The position numbers and the translations under genes are program-made. 64,000 nt of DNA, taken from positions 17,613,954 through 17,677,953 of the forward strand of contig CM056563.1 in assembly GCA_029721515.1 (NCBI GenBank). Direction: 5' to 3'. The stretch is from Synanceia verrucosa (Eukaryota > Chordata > Actinopteri > Perciformes > Synanceiidae). Shown piece by piece: positions 25,475 through 36,956 of the stretch (its first letter is position 1; each line of letters opens with the position of its first letter). A model generated the notes under the pieces. That model searched no databases, was not told the DNA's origin, and was given only the letters and a program-made list of their open reading frames with translations.

Positions 25475-25913
25475 TGACGTCACAGTTTATAAATCAAAAC
25501 ACATTCCCACATTAGTGACCCCAAACCAGCTGAGACAGTGAGCAAATACTCCCTGAAATCTGATTGGACAAAACAAGCCACCTCGCCAGCGCCCTGGTCT
25601 CTGATTGGTCCGTCACAGGTACGCCTTCCTTTGTGACGCAGCTACGCCTTGTCAACTGTTGCCGTTACGTTCTGGTTCTACCAAAGATGCTCTCTAGTGA
25701 AGATGACTCATTACAAGCTCCGGTAATTGTTTGAAATGACATACACTTCCTGTTTCCCAGGTAAGCGATAACAAGACATCATAGTAATCACATGTTTTAT
25801 TTTGTTTTGGTTTGCTAACATCAGATATAAACCCAGCTGAGAGTCAAATCTAGCATTACGAAAATAATCTAGCAAGGATGACCGCGAACGTGTAGTTGCC
25901 AGATCTCGCGAGA
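25475..25913 (+). promoter_or_regulatory. gcat upstream regulatory block (CRE, CCAAT, TCTCGCGAGA)
   Basis: A perfect palindromic CRE, TGACGTCA, lies at 25475-25482. Two reverse CCAAT boxes (TGATTGGAC near 25561, TGATTGGTCC near 25601) follow. A perfect TCTCGCGAGA palindrome lies at 25904-25913, a core-promoter motif of many CpG-island vertebrate genes. The gcat start codon is 256 bases further on. Motif presence is observed; use by gcat is inferred. Confidence 0.55.
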
Positions 25914-26168
25914 GTGTGTTGTTTTGACAGAGAAAGTTGATAAAATCATGATTTATCCGTATGAAAATGCTATTTTTAGCATCCGTGTGTCTTAAAATAG
26001 TATTGTCTGCAAAATAAGTTAAATATCAACTTACTATGGCTATGGAACGAAAGGTTTGGGCATAATCTCGCGTGACAGCTACACAGGAAACGGTCTCTCG
26101 GTGCACTTATCTCCTTGGTGAACTGTCTCTGGTTCTGACACGAGCCTCCTGGCCACCCTAAACACACT

Positions 26169-28283
26169 ATGGTTATCATGTCTCTCGGTAAAGTTACACG
26201 GAGTTTGGTGAAACCAATCCGTGCCGCCCTGCGGTCCCCTGCCGCGGCTTTGAACCGGAGCTACGCCGCTGTCGCTGAAGCCAGAGCGCTGCTGGAGAAG
26301 GAGCTCGACGGTATCCGAGCTGCGGGGACGTGGAAAGCGGAGAGGATCATCACTTCAAAGCAGGGACCGCAAATCAACGTGGACGGCAGTCGTAGCGGTG
26401 AGCGGTAGCAGTTTACATAAACTGACACAAATGTGAGGTCCGTGAACGCACCATGGGCTGCAAACATTTTATCTTGATGGGGAACTTGGCTCATGTTGAG
26501 TTAACTGAAGTCATGTAAGCCAGACAAATGTGGCGTTTCACAGGACTTCTTTCTAGAAGTAGGGAGAGCACTGCAACTCTCTCATACTGTGTAATAATTT
26601 ACTAATGTGCGATATTTCACTCTCAACATGTGCAGGACTTGGTCCATTTTGTTCATTAATGTCGTATATTTGCTGACATAGCTCTCCATCTGCATTATAC
26701 ACTCATCTATATTACTTGTCCGCCCCGCACATAATTTTTCAAAGACGTTGTTTGCTTATTGTTTGTTTACCTTGGTTACCTCTTCATTTTTTTCACGCAT
26801 TTATTATTCTGCGTCGTGTACTTGTTTATTTAGGTCACTGCTTATTTTTATAGGACTGTATTATGTTGATGCATTATTATTATAAATGTTTACCTTATCT
26901 GAAAAGCTGTCAAGAAATTCAACACTTAATGACTCTTAGATCAAAGTGTGTAAGGAAATCAATATTATTTTCAAGAGGAAACTACCCTTGGAACTTATTT
27001 CCTGTATAGTATTACTTTATTTCAATTTTACATTTACATATTCATATTTGCAACCTATATTTAGTTTTTCAAGTTCCAAAACAGTTGATTGAGCATGTTT
27101 GCGGTTTTTATTGTAATAAATAATTTTTTTTTTTGGACCAATATGTTAATGAAGTATAGATGAAGTTGTGCTGAAAAAAGATACTATGCATGGGGTTGTT
27201 AAACATTTTTATGTGGTATATAGAGACAAAATCAAAAGTATTAAAAAAACAGCCCAAATAGGCTCAGGACCCAAAGGGTTAAGTGCAAAAGGAAACATAA
27301 TTTGCAAAGTTACCACTGCAGCAGCTAATCTATAACCTGTTTGCTCTTCTTCCATTGTTTACACGTCAGAGTGAACCAAAAAATTACTAAATATTTATGA
27401 ATGACCCATTGACTTTAGGCCATGGCCCCCTACACTGAATTTGTTCAGTTCATCTGAATGGCAACACTACAGTCCATTGTGTTTTTCTGTGCCTCTTTGT
27501 CCCGATGTGTTTCCTTTATTGTCACTTGCCAGTGGTTCTTGTTGTTATTGAAATTGTGAAAGGACCTTTTTTACCTTTTGTTTCCTGTTTTCGATCTGTA
27601 ATCTCTCTCTCTCTCTCTCTCAGGAATATTAAATTTCTGTGCCAACAACTACCTGGGACTGTCCAGTCATCCAGAGGTGGTGCAGGCAGGGATCGATGCT
27701 CTGAAGTCATACGGTGCTGGACTGAGCTCTGTCAGATTCATCTGTGGCACGCAGGTATGATGGCTCAAGCAATACATGAATGACATCACACATGTAATCG
27801 TGTGGAAGTTAAAGAGTCCGCTCTGGTTTATAGGATCTACACAAAGATCTGGAGCAGAAGCTAGCACAGTTTCATGAGAGGGAGGACTGCATCCTCTATG
27901 CTAGCTGTTTTGATGCAAACGCTGGACTGTTTGAGGTGCGTCACACTCTGCCTGTGTGTGGGACCAGAACAGAAAGGTCTCTCTTCCTGTCATCAGTATC
28001 AACTATACTGCTGCTTTACCACACAGGTTCTGCTGGGCCCAGATGACGCAGTGCTGTCTGATGAGCTAAACCATGCCTCCATCATCGATGGGATCCGTCT
28101 GTGCCGAGCAAAGAGGCTGCGCTACAAACACATGGACCTCAGCGATCTGGAGAGCAAGCTCAAAGAGTCTCAGGTGTGGGCTGAACTCAAGACGAGTGAC
28201 TTTTTACATTTGCGTATTTACAGTAAGACCCGTGTTCTCCATTTCCAACATTTCAGTGTGCAAAATCAGAAATGTGAAGGCTA

Positions 28284-28335
<52 letters not shown>

Positions 28336-31300
28336 TATAGTAAATCTGCCGCTGTTGTCACTGTAAACGGCATAATGTGCAGTGCAAATGTGCAGTGGTA
28401 AATGTACGAGACTAGTTGAACCCTTTTTTTTAATCAAGCTCTTTTCAGTACATCCGTAGCCCTCTAGATGGCACTCTGAAGCCAGAAAGCTCAGTTAGAT
28501 GTCCTACAAGTGACTCAGATGTGAAATGGATTTGTAACTTTGGATGCACACTTTAAAATAGGCCAGTCCTGATGCACTCTAATAAACATTTTCCAGTTCT
28601 TCATCGGCAAACCATTCATCATTTCCTGTGTGTGCACTTTGAGGAAAAGGGCTTATTAGCAGTAGATAAATCACCACAGCACATACAGGATTATAGACTC
28701 GTTCAGCTCAGTCTCAAAGCATTTCCTTTTGACTTTCATATATTCCTGGTGCATTAAGTGACAGACTTAGATCAGATTATGGTATCGACTAGACTGTGTG
28801 TGCTCCTCTGATCATCAGGACTCAATTTTTTTTGTCCTCTTCAGTCATCTCGCATGCGTCTGGTAGTGACGGACGGCGTCTTCTCTATGGATGGAGACGT
28901 GGCTCCCTTGCCAGAAATCTGTGACCTGGCTGAACAGTATGGAGCCTTGGTGTTCATAGATGAATGCCATGCCACCGGATTCCTGGGGCCTAGAGGCAGG
29001 TGGGTGAGATCTCAGTCAACATCAAAATGATTATTTTTTTTGTTGTTTGATGATTTAGTTTTGTTTTTTTTTGGTTTTTTTTTAACGGCATACCATTTTA
29101 GCAACATGAAACATTGAGCCTGTGACACAACTTTACTTTAGGTACTGTCACATAAAAAATAAAAATAGAGTAGAATCCATTGGTACCAAATGTGTCATGT
29201 TGAGAAGGAGGCTAAATAATGTCACAAAATATTGAGACCTCTTTTTGAAACTGTACGTCACTGTATAAAGTGACCTGTTGTGACTTCTAGGATCATGAAA
29301 CTTTACAACTGGAAACTAGAGATGTGGAGCATTCAGAGGCTGGAAGGCTTTCTTATGTATATTGACAACAGAAGTTCTCACCGTCCAATCACAGAAAAGT
29401 GAAATTCTTGTGGAAATCTCCATTTTTCAGTTTTGATACCAAATCACAGTACGACTTTTTCTGTGTCTTTCTTGTTCTTAAAGGTCTTGGTGTCTCAGTG
29501 TGGTATTTTGGAGGCATTATTGACCTTTTTTGTCATTTCTTGAGTGGTGAAAATTGTGAAGTTTAACATCAAATCTGCGTCACAAATGTCAAAATTGCTG
29601 CAACAACATATGAGACCGATGAAGCATGGGAATGGCCATCAGAAACTGCTATAATTTTAGTGCAGATATTATGCCTAGAACATTGTGACGCACGGCGCTG
29701 AGCTGCATCACAAATGAATCTTCAGCTGTCAGATTCAACCTCCTGACATCGTGGTTGCTTTCATTCATTTTTAAGAATATGGCTTCACATACTTAACATG
29801 ATACAAAAAAATTTTGCATGTAAAACATCATGAAGATAAAGTTTTTTTTGAAGCAGATAAGATGGGACATAATAAAAGAGATGGAAGCATATCTTTGCTA
29901 GCTCGGATATATTATTCTTTAAAATCACTGTAATGGCAGGCCATTTTGTTGTGGAAAAAAGTCAGCCATCATTATGAGGGGGTTAACTAATATTCATACT
30001 CTTTGTGATTCGCAGAGGAACAGACGAGCTGCTGGGAGTGATGGACAGAGTTCACATTATTAACTCCACCCTGGGGAAAGCACTGGGAGGAGCAGCTGGT
30101 ACGTCTCCATCTGTCCTCTGACTTTGATAAGTTCTGCCAGTTTATTTATTTATTAACTCTTTGAGTGCCAGCCGTTTTTTTATTTGATTGATTTTTTTTA
30201 TTTTATTTGATGGATTTTTTGGGGAAAACAAAACTAGTTGAACCTTTTTTTTCTTTTAGTCAAGCTCTTTTCAGTACATCTGTAGCCCTCTAGATGGCAC
30301 TCTGAAGCCCCGTTAGATGTCCAACAAGTGACTGAGAAATGAAATGGGTTTGTAACTTTGGATGCACGCTTTAAAATAGGCCAGGTCTGATGCACTCTAA
30401 TAAACATTTTCCAGTTCTTCATCAGCAAACCATTCATCATTTCCTGTGTGTGCACTTTGAGGAAAAGGGCTTATTAGCAGTAGATAAATCGCCACAGCAC
30501 ATACAGGATTATAGACTCGTTCAGCTTAGTCTCAAAGCATTTCCTTTTGACTTTCATATATTTCTGGTGCATTAAGTGACAGACTTAGATCAGATTATGG
30601 TATTGATTAGACTGCGTTTGCTCCTCTGATCATCAGGACTCTATTTTTTTTGTCCTCCTCAGTCATCTCACATGCATCTGTAGTGACAGACAGTGTTTTA
30701 TAAATCAGAAAGTGCCAAACACGGAATAATTCAAATGAAAGAAGAGATTTCATCAACTTTTATTTTTACCTTGTTCCATTCTTGTGTTATCAGAGGTAGA
30801 GTAGAGGCCACTTTCACCAAATCACCACTCCAGAATCCGTCCGTTTTGCTCTCTAATCGCGATCGTCTCCACTTCCTGCTTTGATCTCCATGGTGTATGC
30901 CTTCTCTTTATGTCCTTTTCATCAAAGTCACACAATAACACAAAGGTACTAATTGATCGAGGCAGCTTTAGATCAGCAACTTCTGTTCTGTGAGGTAAAA
31001 TGACTGTTTTTTTCAATTGAGTCTGGTCTAGAGCATAGAGGCTTTGGTTCCCTGTCGGAAAGTAAAGCAGTAAGCCTTAAGCACTGTTTTTTGGGAAGGT
31101 GAAGTTTATTAGCTGAAAAAAATCTATATTTTTAAATGTATGCATATTTATTTTCTTGCAGAAAGTTAGATCTGCCTCTCTCTCAGAAAACACATTTTCA
31201 AAGAAATTTTCCACAATGTCAAACTGTTCTTTCAACAAATACCTAAATATTTGTACATGTCTTTTCACAGGTGGCTACACCGTCGGCCCTAAGCCCCTCA

Positions 31301-34300
31301 TCGACCTGCTGAGGCAGCGCTCTCGGCCATACCTGTTCTCCAACTCCCTCCCCCCTCCTGTGGTGGGCTGTGCCACCAGAGCTGTGGAGCTGCTGCTCGC
31401 CTCCAACGAGATTTCACAGAGCATGACGGCCAAAACCATGAGGTGCGTTTGTCTGGGATGGGGATATATGTTTCTTGTTTTGTGTAGGTGAAGCTAGCCC
31501 ACTCACTAGCTTCTCAGGGAGAAAACACATCAGGGGGTTTTAGTTAAAGATCTGATCAGCCAGAATAACTGGAAACACCTGTTAGGGAGTTCAGAGGCTT
31601 TAGGAGCAGAGTTTGCGGCATTCAGCAGTGAGGAACCAGATGAATACACCTCCATTTATAACAGGAGCCGCGTCAACACTGCAACCTTTGCTGCATAATC
31701 CAAGCGCACTGTTTATATTTTAATATTTAAAGGTCATTTTTTGTATCACTCTCACACAGGTCTGCTTTATCTGCATGTAGTACAACCTAAGCCTTGTGGC
31801 CTTTAGTAAAAACACAAACCTATTCATATTTGTGTCACATGAGAAACACAGGGCGGCACGGTGGTGTAGTGATTAGCACTGTCGCAAGAAGACACCGGAT
31901 TCGAATCCTGGGCACGGGGCCTTTCAGTGTGGAGTTTGCATGTTCTCCCTGTGTCTGCGTGGGTTCTCTGTGGGTACTCCGGCTTCCTCCCACCATCCAA
32001 AAACATGCATGGGGATTAGGTTAATTGGTTAATTTAAATTGACCGTAGGTGTGAATGTGAGTGTGAGTGGTTGTCTGTCTCTATGTGTCCTGTGATGAAC
32101 TGGAGACTTGTCCAGGGTGTACCCTGCCTTTCACCCTAAGACAGCTGGAATAGGCTCCAGCCCCCCCCGTGACCCTATGTGAGGATAAGTGGTAGATAAT
32201 GGATGGATGAGAAACACACTGCCCTCTGATCTATCAGCCCTAACTATAAGTGTTATCAATGAGGACTTACTTCTAAGATTTACTCCTAAATAGTGCCTCT
32301 CTTAGCACTTGGCCCTCTGGCAAAAAGGAACATCCATTTGAATTTTTTTGTAATTATTTACTCAAACAGGGAACAAAATAAGCTCATGTTTATACTGGTA
32401 ATTGGGTTGTTCTGTGTGTGTGTAAGTCTAATAAAATAGTCATGGCCTGGGGGCAGTGAACAAGGCTGTGTCAGTTGATTCTTGAGTGCTTTCAAAGTAT
32501 ATGAGAATGTTTTAAAGTTACTGAGGACTCCATCCATCCATTTTCTACCGCTCCAGCCCCCCCGCTCATAGGGTAGCAGGGGGGGCTGGAGTCTATCCCA
32601 GCTGTCTTAGGGCAGAAGGCAGGGTACACCCTGGACAAGTCTCCAGTTCATCACAGGACACATAGAGACAGACAACCACTCACACTCACATTCACACCTA
32701 CGGACAATTTAAATTAACCAATTAACCTAATCCCCATGCATGTTTTTGGATGGTGGGAGGAAGCCGGAGTACCCCGAGAGAACCCACGCATACACGGGGA
32801 GAACATGCAAACTCCACACACACGGGATTCGAACCCAGTCCCTTCTTGCTGTGAGGCAACAGTGCTAACCACCAGACCACCGTGAGGACAGCAGTGTCAT
32901 AAAAAAGCTGCAGTTATCTGATTTTTTTTTTTAATCAGAGATGTGTAAAGACACAAATAAATAAAATAATCAAGTGTATGAACAAGTTTGTTCAAGTCTT
33001 GCTGAGTCCGATAAGTCAAACTACACCGTTTAGTCTAAAACCACCGACGTTTGTTCGCTTCTTTTTTGCACCAAAAATAACTGATTTAACTGTACATGAA
33101 TACACAACAGCAGTTTCTTAACCTTGTTCAGAAACACTCACATGCTGCCTTCAGGCCATGTTATATAACTGTGAACGACACTGTTGACATGTGATGCAAA
33201 TCATTTGTTTCTTCCTGCATGTCGTTGTGAAAAGATTATATGCAAATATGGGAAAAAGAGACAGACTTTGGCTTCACCTGAGCCTCATTTCAGAAATCAT
33301 GTTCATCAAACTTCACTGTAATAATATTTCCAGTCAAGTGGGAGACATGTAGCACTGTCAGCACATTTAGGCTACTGGATTTTTCAACAACAAAGAAAGT
33401 AGATGCAATTCACCATGGCAATGTAAATCAGTGGCAGAGCCTCCATTTTACTACAGTGGATGTAGAGACTGCGTGCACATTTATCTTAAAAAAGAGCCTG
33501 AGTCTGGAAAAGTGTCAATAAGTTAACACAACAAATATGTTCAACTTTTATTCCAGACTGACATCTCAATGGATAATATGGAAATATGTGGATCTATCAG
33601 GCTCTAGCCTACATTACATTTCTGATTGTATGCTCACTGTCAGATCCAGTAATAATGTGATTTTTTGCACCACTCAGAAAATATTCACATATAATATTCA
33701 GTACTATGGGAATTATGTTCTATCAACATGAATGACAGAGATAATTATTCATTGATCCTACATATCAGTGCTTCATACTGACTCTTACAGTTCAAGCTGG
33801 CATCTGACAGCTCCAACAGACTGTTCAGAGAGTCATAGTGTTATTAATACATATATCCATCCATATTCTACCGCTTATCCTCATAGGGTCGTGGGGGGGC
33901 TGGAGCCTATCCCAGCTGTCTTAGGGCGGAAGGCAGGGTACACCCTGGACAAGTCTCCAGTTCATCACAGGACACAGAGAGACAGACAACCACTCACACT
34001 CACATTCACACCTACGGTCAATTTAAATTAACCAATTAACCTAATCCCCATGCATGTTTTTGGATGGTGGGAGGAAGCCGGAGTACCCAGAGAGAACCCA
34101 CGCAGACACAGGGGAGAACATGCAAACTCCACACTGAAAGGCCCCGTGCCCGGGATTCAAACCCGTTACCTTCTTGCTGTGAGGCGACAGTGCTAACCAC
34201 TACACCACCGTGCCGCCCTAATACATATATAATAAAGAAAAATAGGCAGAGGTTGTGTTCTGAGCTGATGACACTGATGCATTGTAGTGAGGGAATGAAA

Positions 34301-35061
34301 GAAGAGGGGTTAAGAAAACATCTAGCAAGCAGTTACCATGGTACCTGAGCTACTGATGGATATGTACACACTAATAATAGCAATGAATGTTCAGTGTTGA
34401 ACATGACATTTATATACAGTTATTTGCAGAAATCAGAGCAGTTGTGTGCAGCTCCATCTTGCTTGCTGCGTGATTGGTGCGTTCATGTTTACGCTGCTGC
34501 ATTAATCAGGACTGTAAAATGTTTTGGGTTTTTTTGTCTGTTCAGATTCAGGAACAAGATGACGGAGGCTGGCTTCACCATCGCAGGCTCTGCTCACCCC
34601 ATCTGCCCTGTGATGCTGGGCGACGCTCGGCTGGCCTCCCTCATAGCCGATGACATGCTGAAGCTCGGTGAGGCAGCGGAAGAAACCTGATCCAGTAGAT
34701 CTGAACCACTTTCTGAAATGCATTATAACATAATGAGCCCTTTCATTCAGCTGTATTCAACATAGTGTCCATGGTGTTGTGACTGTTAGCTAAACGTAAC
34801 GGATAAACGTTGAGTCAATGAAAAGTTACTGATACAGTAAATCAACGTTAGATCAGTTGATGTGAACGACTACTGAAAAACTTTCTGTTAACGTGTCTCT
34901 TCTCCACAGGAGTCTACGTGATTGGATTCTCTTTCCCAGTTGTACCGAAGGGAAAAGCCAGAATCCGCGTTCAGATTTCAGCCGCCCACACAGATGAAGA
35001 CATCGACCGCTGCGTTGATGCTTTCATCCAGGCGGGCAGAAAGCATGGAGTCGTGTCCTGA
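26169..35061 (+). CDS. gcat: Glycine C-acetyltransferase (2-amino-3-ketobutyrate CoA ligase)
   Basis: Nine coding exons: 26169-26397, 27624-27754, 27834-27935, 28027-28173, 28845-28999, 30016-30098, 31271-31442, 34546-34667 and 34910-35061. They sum to 1,293 nt (430 residues; human GCAT has 419). The enzyme is a PLP-dependent alpha-oxoamine synthase that joins 2-amino-3-ketobutyrate and CoA to give glycine and acetyl-CoA, the second step of threonine breakdown in mitochondria. The Arg-rich N-terminus (VTRSLVKPIRAALRSPAAAL) looks like a matrix-targeting presequence. Family landmarks are NFCANNYLGLSSHPE, LSDELNHASIIDGIR, FIDECHATGFLG (PLP-stacking and Asp region) and STLGKALGGAAG with Lys about 276 as the PLP Schiff-base residue. 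The end PKGKARIRVQISAAHT is typical. The first ATG (Kozak ACTATGG) is preferred to a second one three codons later. AATAAA is at 35232-35237. Intron 7 (3.1 kb) carries three SINEs. Confidence 0.96.
28286..28335. repeat. (AT)n microsatellite in gcat intron 4
   Basis: About 24 AT units, 110 bases after the exon 4 donor. Likely hairpin-forming and length-variable. Confidence 0.95.
28411..28882 (+). repeat. Source block of intragenic duplication (gcat intron 4/exon 5)
   Basis: This stretch, from ACTAGTTGAACC to the first 38 bases of exon 5, is duplicated at 30233-30699 with the same orientation and order. Shared runs include CCCTCTAGATGGCACTCTGA and TTAGCAGTAGATAAATC. It contains the functional exon 5 acceptor, so it is the parental copy. 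Confidence 0.85.
30233..30699 (+). repeat. Copied gcat intron 4/exon 5 segment
   Basis: About 467 bp matching 28411-28882 with scattered substitutions and small indels, including a short deletion after CTCTGAAGCC. It sits between exons 6 and 7 of the same gene, about 1.8 kb downstream of the source. Confidence 0.85.
30663..30699 (+). pseudogene. Decayed partial copy of gcat exon 5
   Basis: Preceded by an intact-looking acceptor (TCCTCAG), it reads TCATCTCACATGCATCTGTA, where exon 5 has TCATCTCGCATGCGTCTGGT. One G is lost, and read in the exon 5 frame a TAG stop appears at the seventh codon. All five CpG sites of the parental stretch are CA or TG here. No donor follows, so inclusion in mRNA would be damaging and is probably rare. 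Confidence 0.8.
31851..32206 (+). mobile_element. tRNA-derived SINE, copy C (gcat intron 7)
   Basis: Starts GGGCGGCACGGTGGTGTAGT (A box) with B box GGATTCGAATCC near 31907-31918 and ends in GGATGG. A 12-bp target duplication ATGAGAAACACA flanks it at 31839-31850 and 32207-32218. This copy fixes the polarity of the family: tRNA-like head 5', GGATGG tail 3'. Confidence 0.88.
32529..32882 (-). mobile_element. tRNA-derived SINE, copy D (gcat intron 7)
   Basis: Minus-strand copy flanked by TGAGGAC at 32522-32528 and 32883-32889. The tail side contains a local rearrangement (CGCTCCAGCCCCCCCGCTCA), and the last bases of the head are missing. Confidence 0.82.
33857..34218 (-). mobile_element. tRNA-derived SINE, copy E (gcat intron 7)
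   Basis: Full-length minus-strand copy (362 bp) with a 12-bp target duplication TAATACATATAT at 33845-33856 and 34219-34230. The head complement ends CACCGTGCCGCCC. Together with copies C and D it makes intron 7 an inverted-repeat-rich region. Confidence 0.88.
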
Positions 35062-36665
35062 ATGGGAAAAAAAATCAGCAGGAACCAGAAGATCCAGCAG
35101 GCAGGATGAATCTCTGAAGAACACTCGCTCTTACTGATCGTGCCGTCAGTTACTGCAAGTTACTAATGTTGATGGAAATATTTGTTACATTTGTAGATCA
35201 GCGGAGGTTCGTGTAATTTTTGTGTTTGCTGAATAAAGCACTTTCGCTAACGTATGTTAGAGTTTGTATTCTAAGAAAAATGGCTTTTAATTTCATAAAT
35301 GAAAATGAAAATGTTTCCCTCAAAGCCCCTTGACAGTAGATGTTTCTTTAATCACACATCCATTCAACAGATTGTTGGTTTAATGAGTGTTGGGACAGTA
35401 ACATATTTGTATAACCTTGCATTATCAGTATAAATTAGAATCAATGCATCCTTTGAAACCAGTGAAAGGAACTGGGACTCCTCCTAGACAGACAACATGA
35501 AATTTGACATTATATCAGCTTTTTTTAATGTTGAAGTTCATATGCTTGAGAGCTGATTTTCATCAGCACTTTTATACATTCTGGATGTGGAAACTATAAG
35601 GTCACCTTTCACTGAAAAATGTGTTTTGCTAATTGCTAATTCACTTTGTATGTTTGAGTTTCACTGCAGAGCTTGACACTAGAAGGCTGTTTTCATATCA
35701 GAAGGCATAAAGTTGTTTTTTGCAGTTTCTTTCTTTGTTGCCATATAAACATTGATATATATGCTCATCAGTACTGTATGACTACATTTTGAAAACTATT
35801 GGTTGATAAATTTTCATTTAACAGCATCAGCCTCCATTGAAACCACTGCATTTTATTCCTCAGACTGTTAGTTGCAGCTATGTTTCCTCTGAATGAGAGA
35901 GATAACCACAAATATGGTAGCACTTTAGCACATTAAGGTGCAACAATAACCAATGCTATATTCTAAACATTATTCTGACAAGAAATTGTGTTATTAGTAT
36001 TGTTCATGTATGCATATGTATGAACTATTCAAGGTCAAAGGTCTGTTTATCTCAGTGACATGAAAATGTAACTGACAGGTCGATTATGATTTACAGTAAT
36101 TAAAGATATTCTGGGTAGGTCACCCTCTCATTCAGGCTTTATTGGAATCAGATCAGAATCAGCTTTACTGGTCATCTGACTCCTGTTTTACAGCACAACA
36201 TAAAATACAATATTAACAAACAGCAGCACACAAATTATAAAATAAGAGACAAATAAACTAACAGCAAGTCAACTTAATGTAACTTCAAGTGTGTGACACC
36301 ACTGTTTTTTTTTTTATTAATCAATGGATACAAAAAATAAATAAAATGTACAGGTACACAGTAGATGAAGGTAAGATAAAGTGCAGGTGAAAAACGTGAA
36401 AGTCTATCTCTGTAAGTCAGTATGTTGTAGGTATGAGTCATCAAGTCCACAAATACATAACACACTCTCTCACTCCATCTGTAAATTTCGCCCTGCCATC
36501 AATATCCTCACCGAGCAACCAAAAACATGTGAAAGATAAGAATGGATAAATATTTATAAAACTACACAAAAAACGCCATCCTGTTGTAAACTGGATTTTT
36601 GTAGCTCATTGTGTTACAGCTGGTATCCTCCATGCTGCCTCCTCCTCCTCCTCCTCCTGTTATAT
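35062..36665. other. gcat-mcm5 spacer
   Basis: Holds the gcat 3'UTR (AATAAA 35232-35237), A/T-rich sequence without exons, and a LINE-like tail around 36130-36260 (GGCTTTATTGGAATCAGATC, AGAATCAGCTTTACTGGTCA). A (TCC)n run at 36638-36657 precedes the mcm5 promoter. Confidence 0.5.
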
Positions 36666-36801
36666 TTTTCGCGCCACCAGTCCTCACAGACTCCACCCTT
36701 GTTACGCCACAGAGTCTTCCAACCAATGATAACAGACTTCAGTGGCCTCTAGCCAATCAGAGCGCAGTAGAGGGGCGGGGCGAGAAGCGAGTCGCGGGAA
36801 A
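36666..36801 (+). promoter_or_regulatory. mcm5 promoter with E2F, CCAAT and GC boxes
   Basis: A perfect E2F consensus TTTTCGCGCC lies at 36666-36675 and a second E2F-type site GCGGGAAA at 36794-36801. Between them are CCAAT boxes at 36723-36727 and 36753-36757 and a GC box GGGGCGGGG at 36772-36780. This is the standard layout of an S-phase MCM gene promoter. The mcm5 ATG is 155 bases downstream of the second E2F site. No TATA box is evident. Confidence 0.8.
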
Positions 36802-36956
36802 AACGACCGGAAAGAGTTGAGTTTTTGCCGCGGAGTAGACACCGAGCAGCTGCAGCTTCTTTCTGTGCCAGTTTACAGACATTATTTTTTTTTCTTTTTA
36901 CTCAGAAAAACTAGTGTCACCTTTTTTGTTTGTGTTGCTCAGCGACCAGCTTCAAG

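Larger units (their letters stand above)
30153..31000. mobile_element. Dispersed TTAA-type element carrying an insertion (gcat intron 6)
   Basis: Begins TTAACTCTTTGAGTGCCAGC, as at 21893. After about 80 bases it is interrupted by the copied gcat segment (30233-30699). It then resumes with CAGAAAGTGCC, AATGAAAGAAGAGA and CCACTTTCACCAAATCACCA. The right terminus is not clear. The element was therefore split by, or acquired, the gcat fragment. Confidence 0.55.

Noticed and set aside
27240..27281. GACCCAAAGGGTTAA as the end of a TTAA-type transposon in gcat intron 1
   Set aside because: Only one end is visible; I could not find the opposite inverted terminus.
27874..28401. 175-codon open frame through gcat exons 3-4
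   Set aside because: It runs through introns and the AT repeat; the true exons with GT/AG borders explain the coding part in another arrangement.
31851..31960. tRNA-like A and B boxes
   Set aside because: They belong to a SINE head; the sequence does not fold into a complete tRNA and is repeated through the window.
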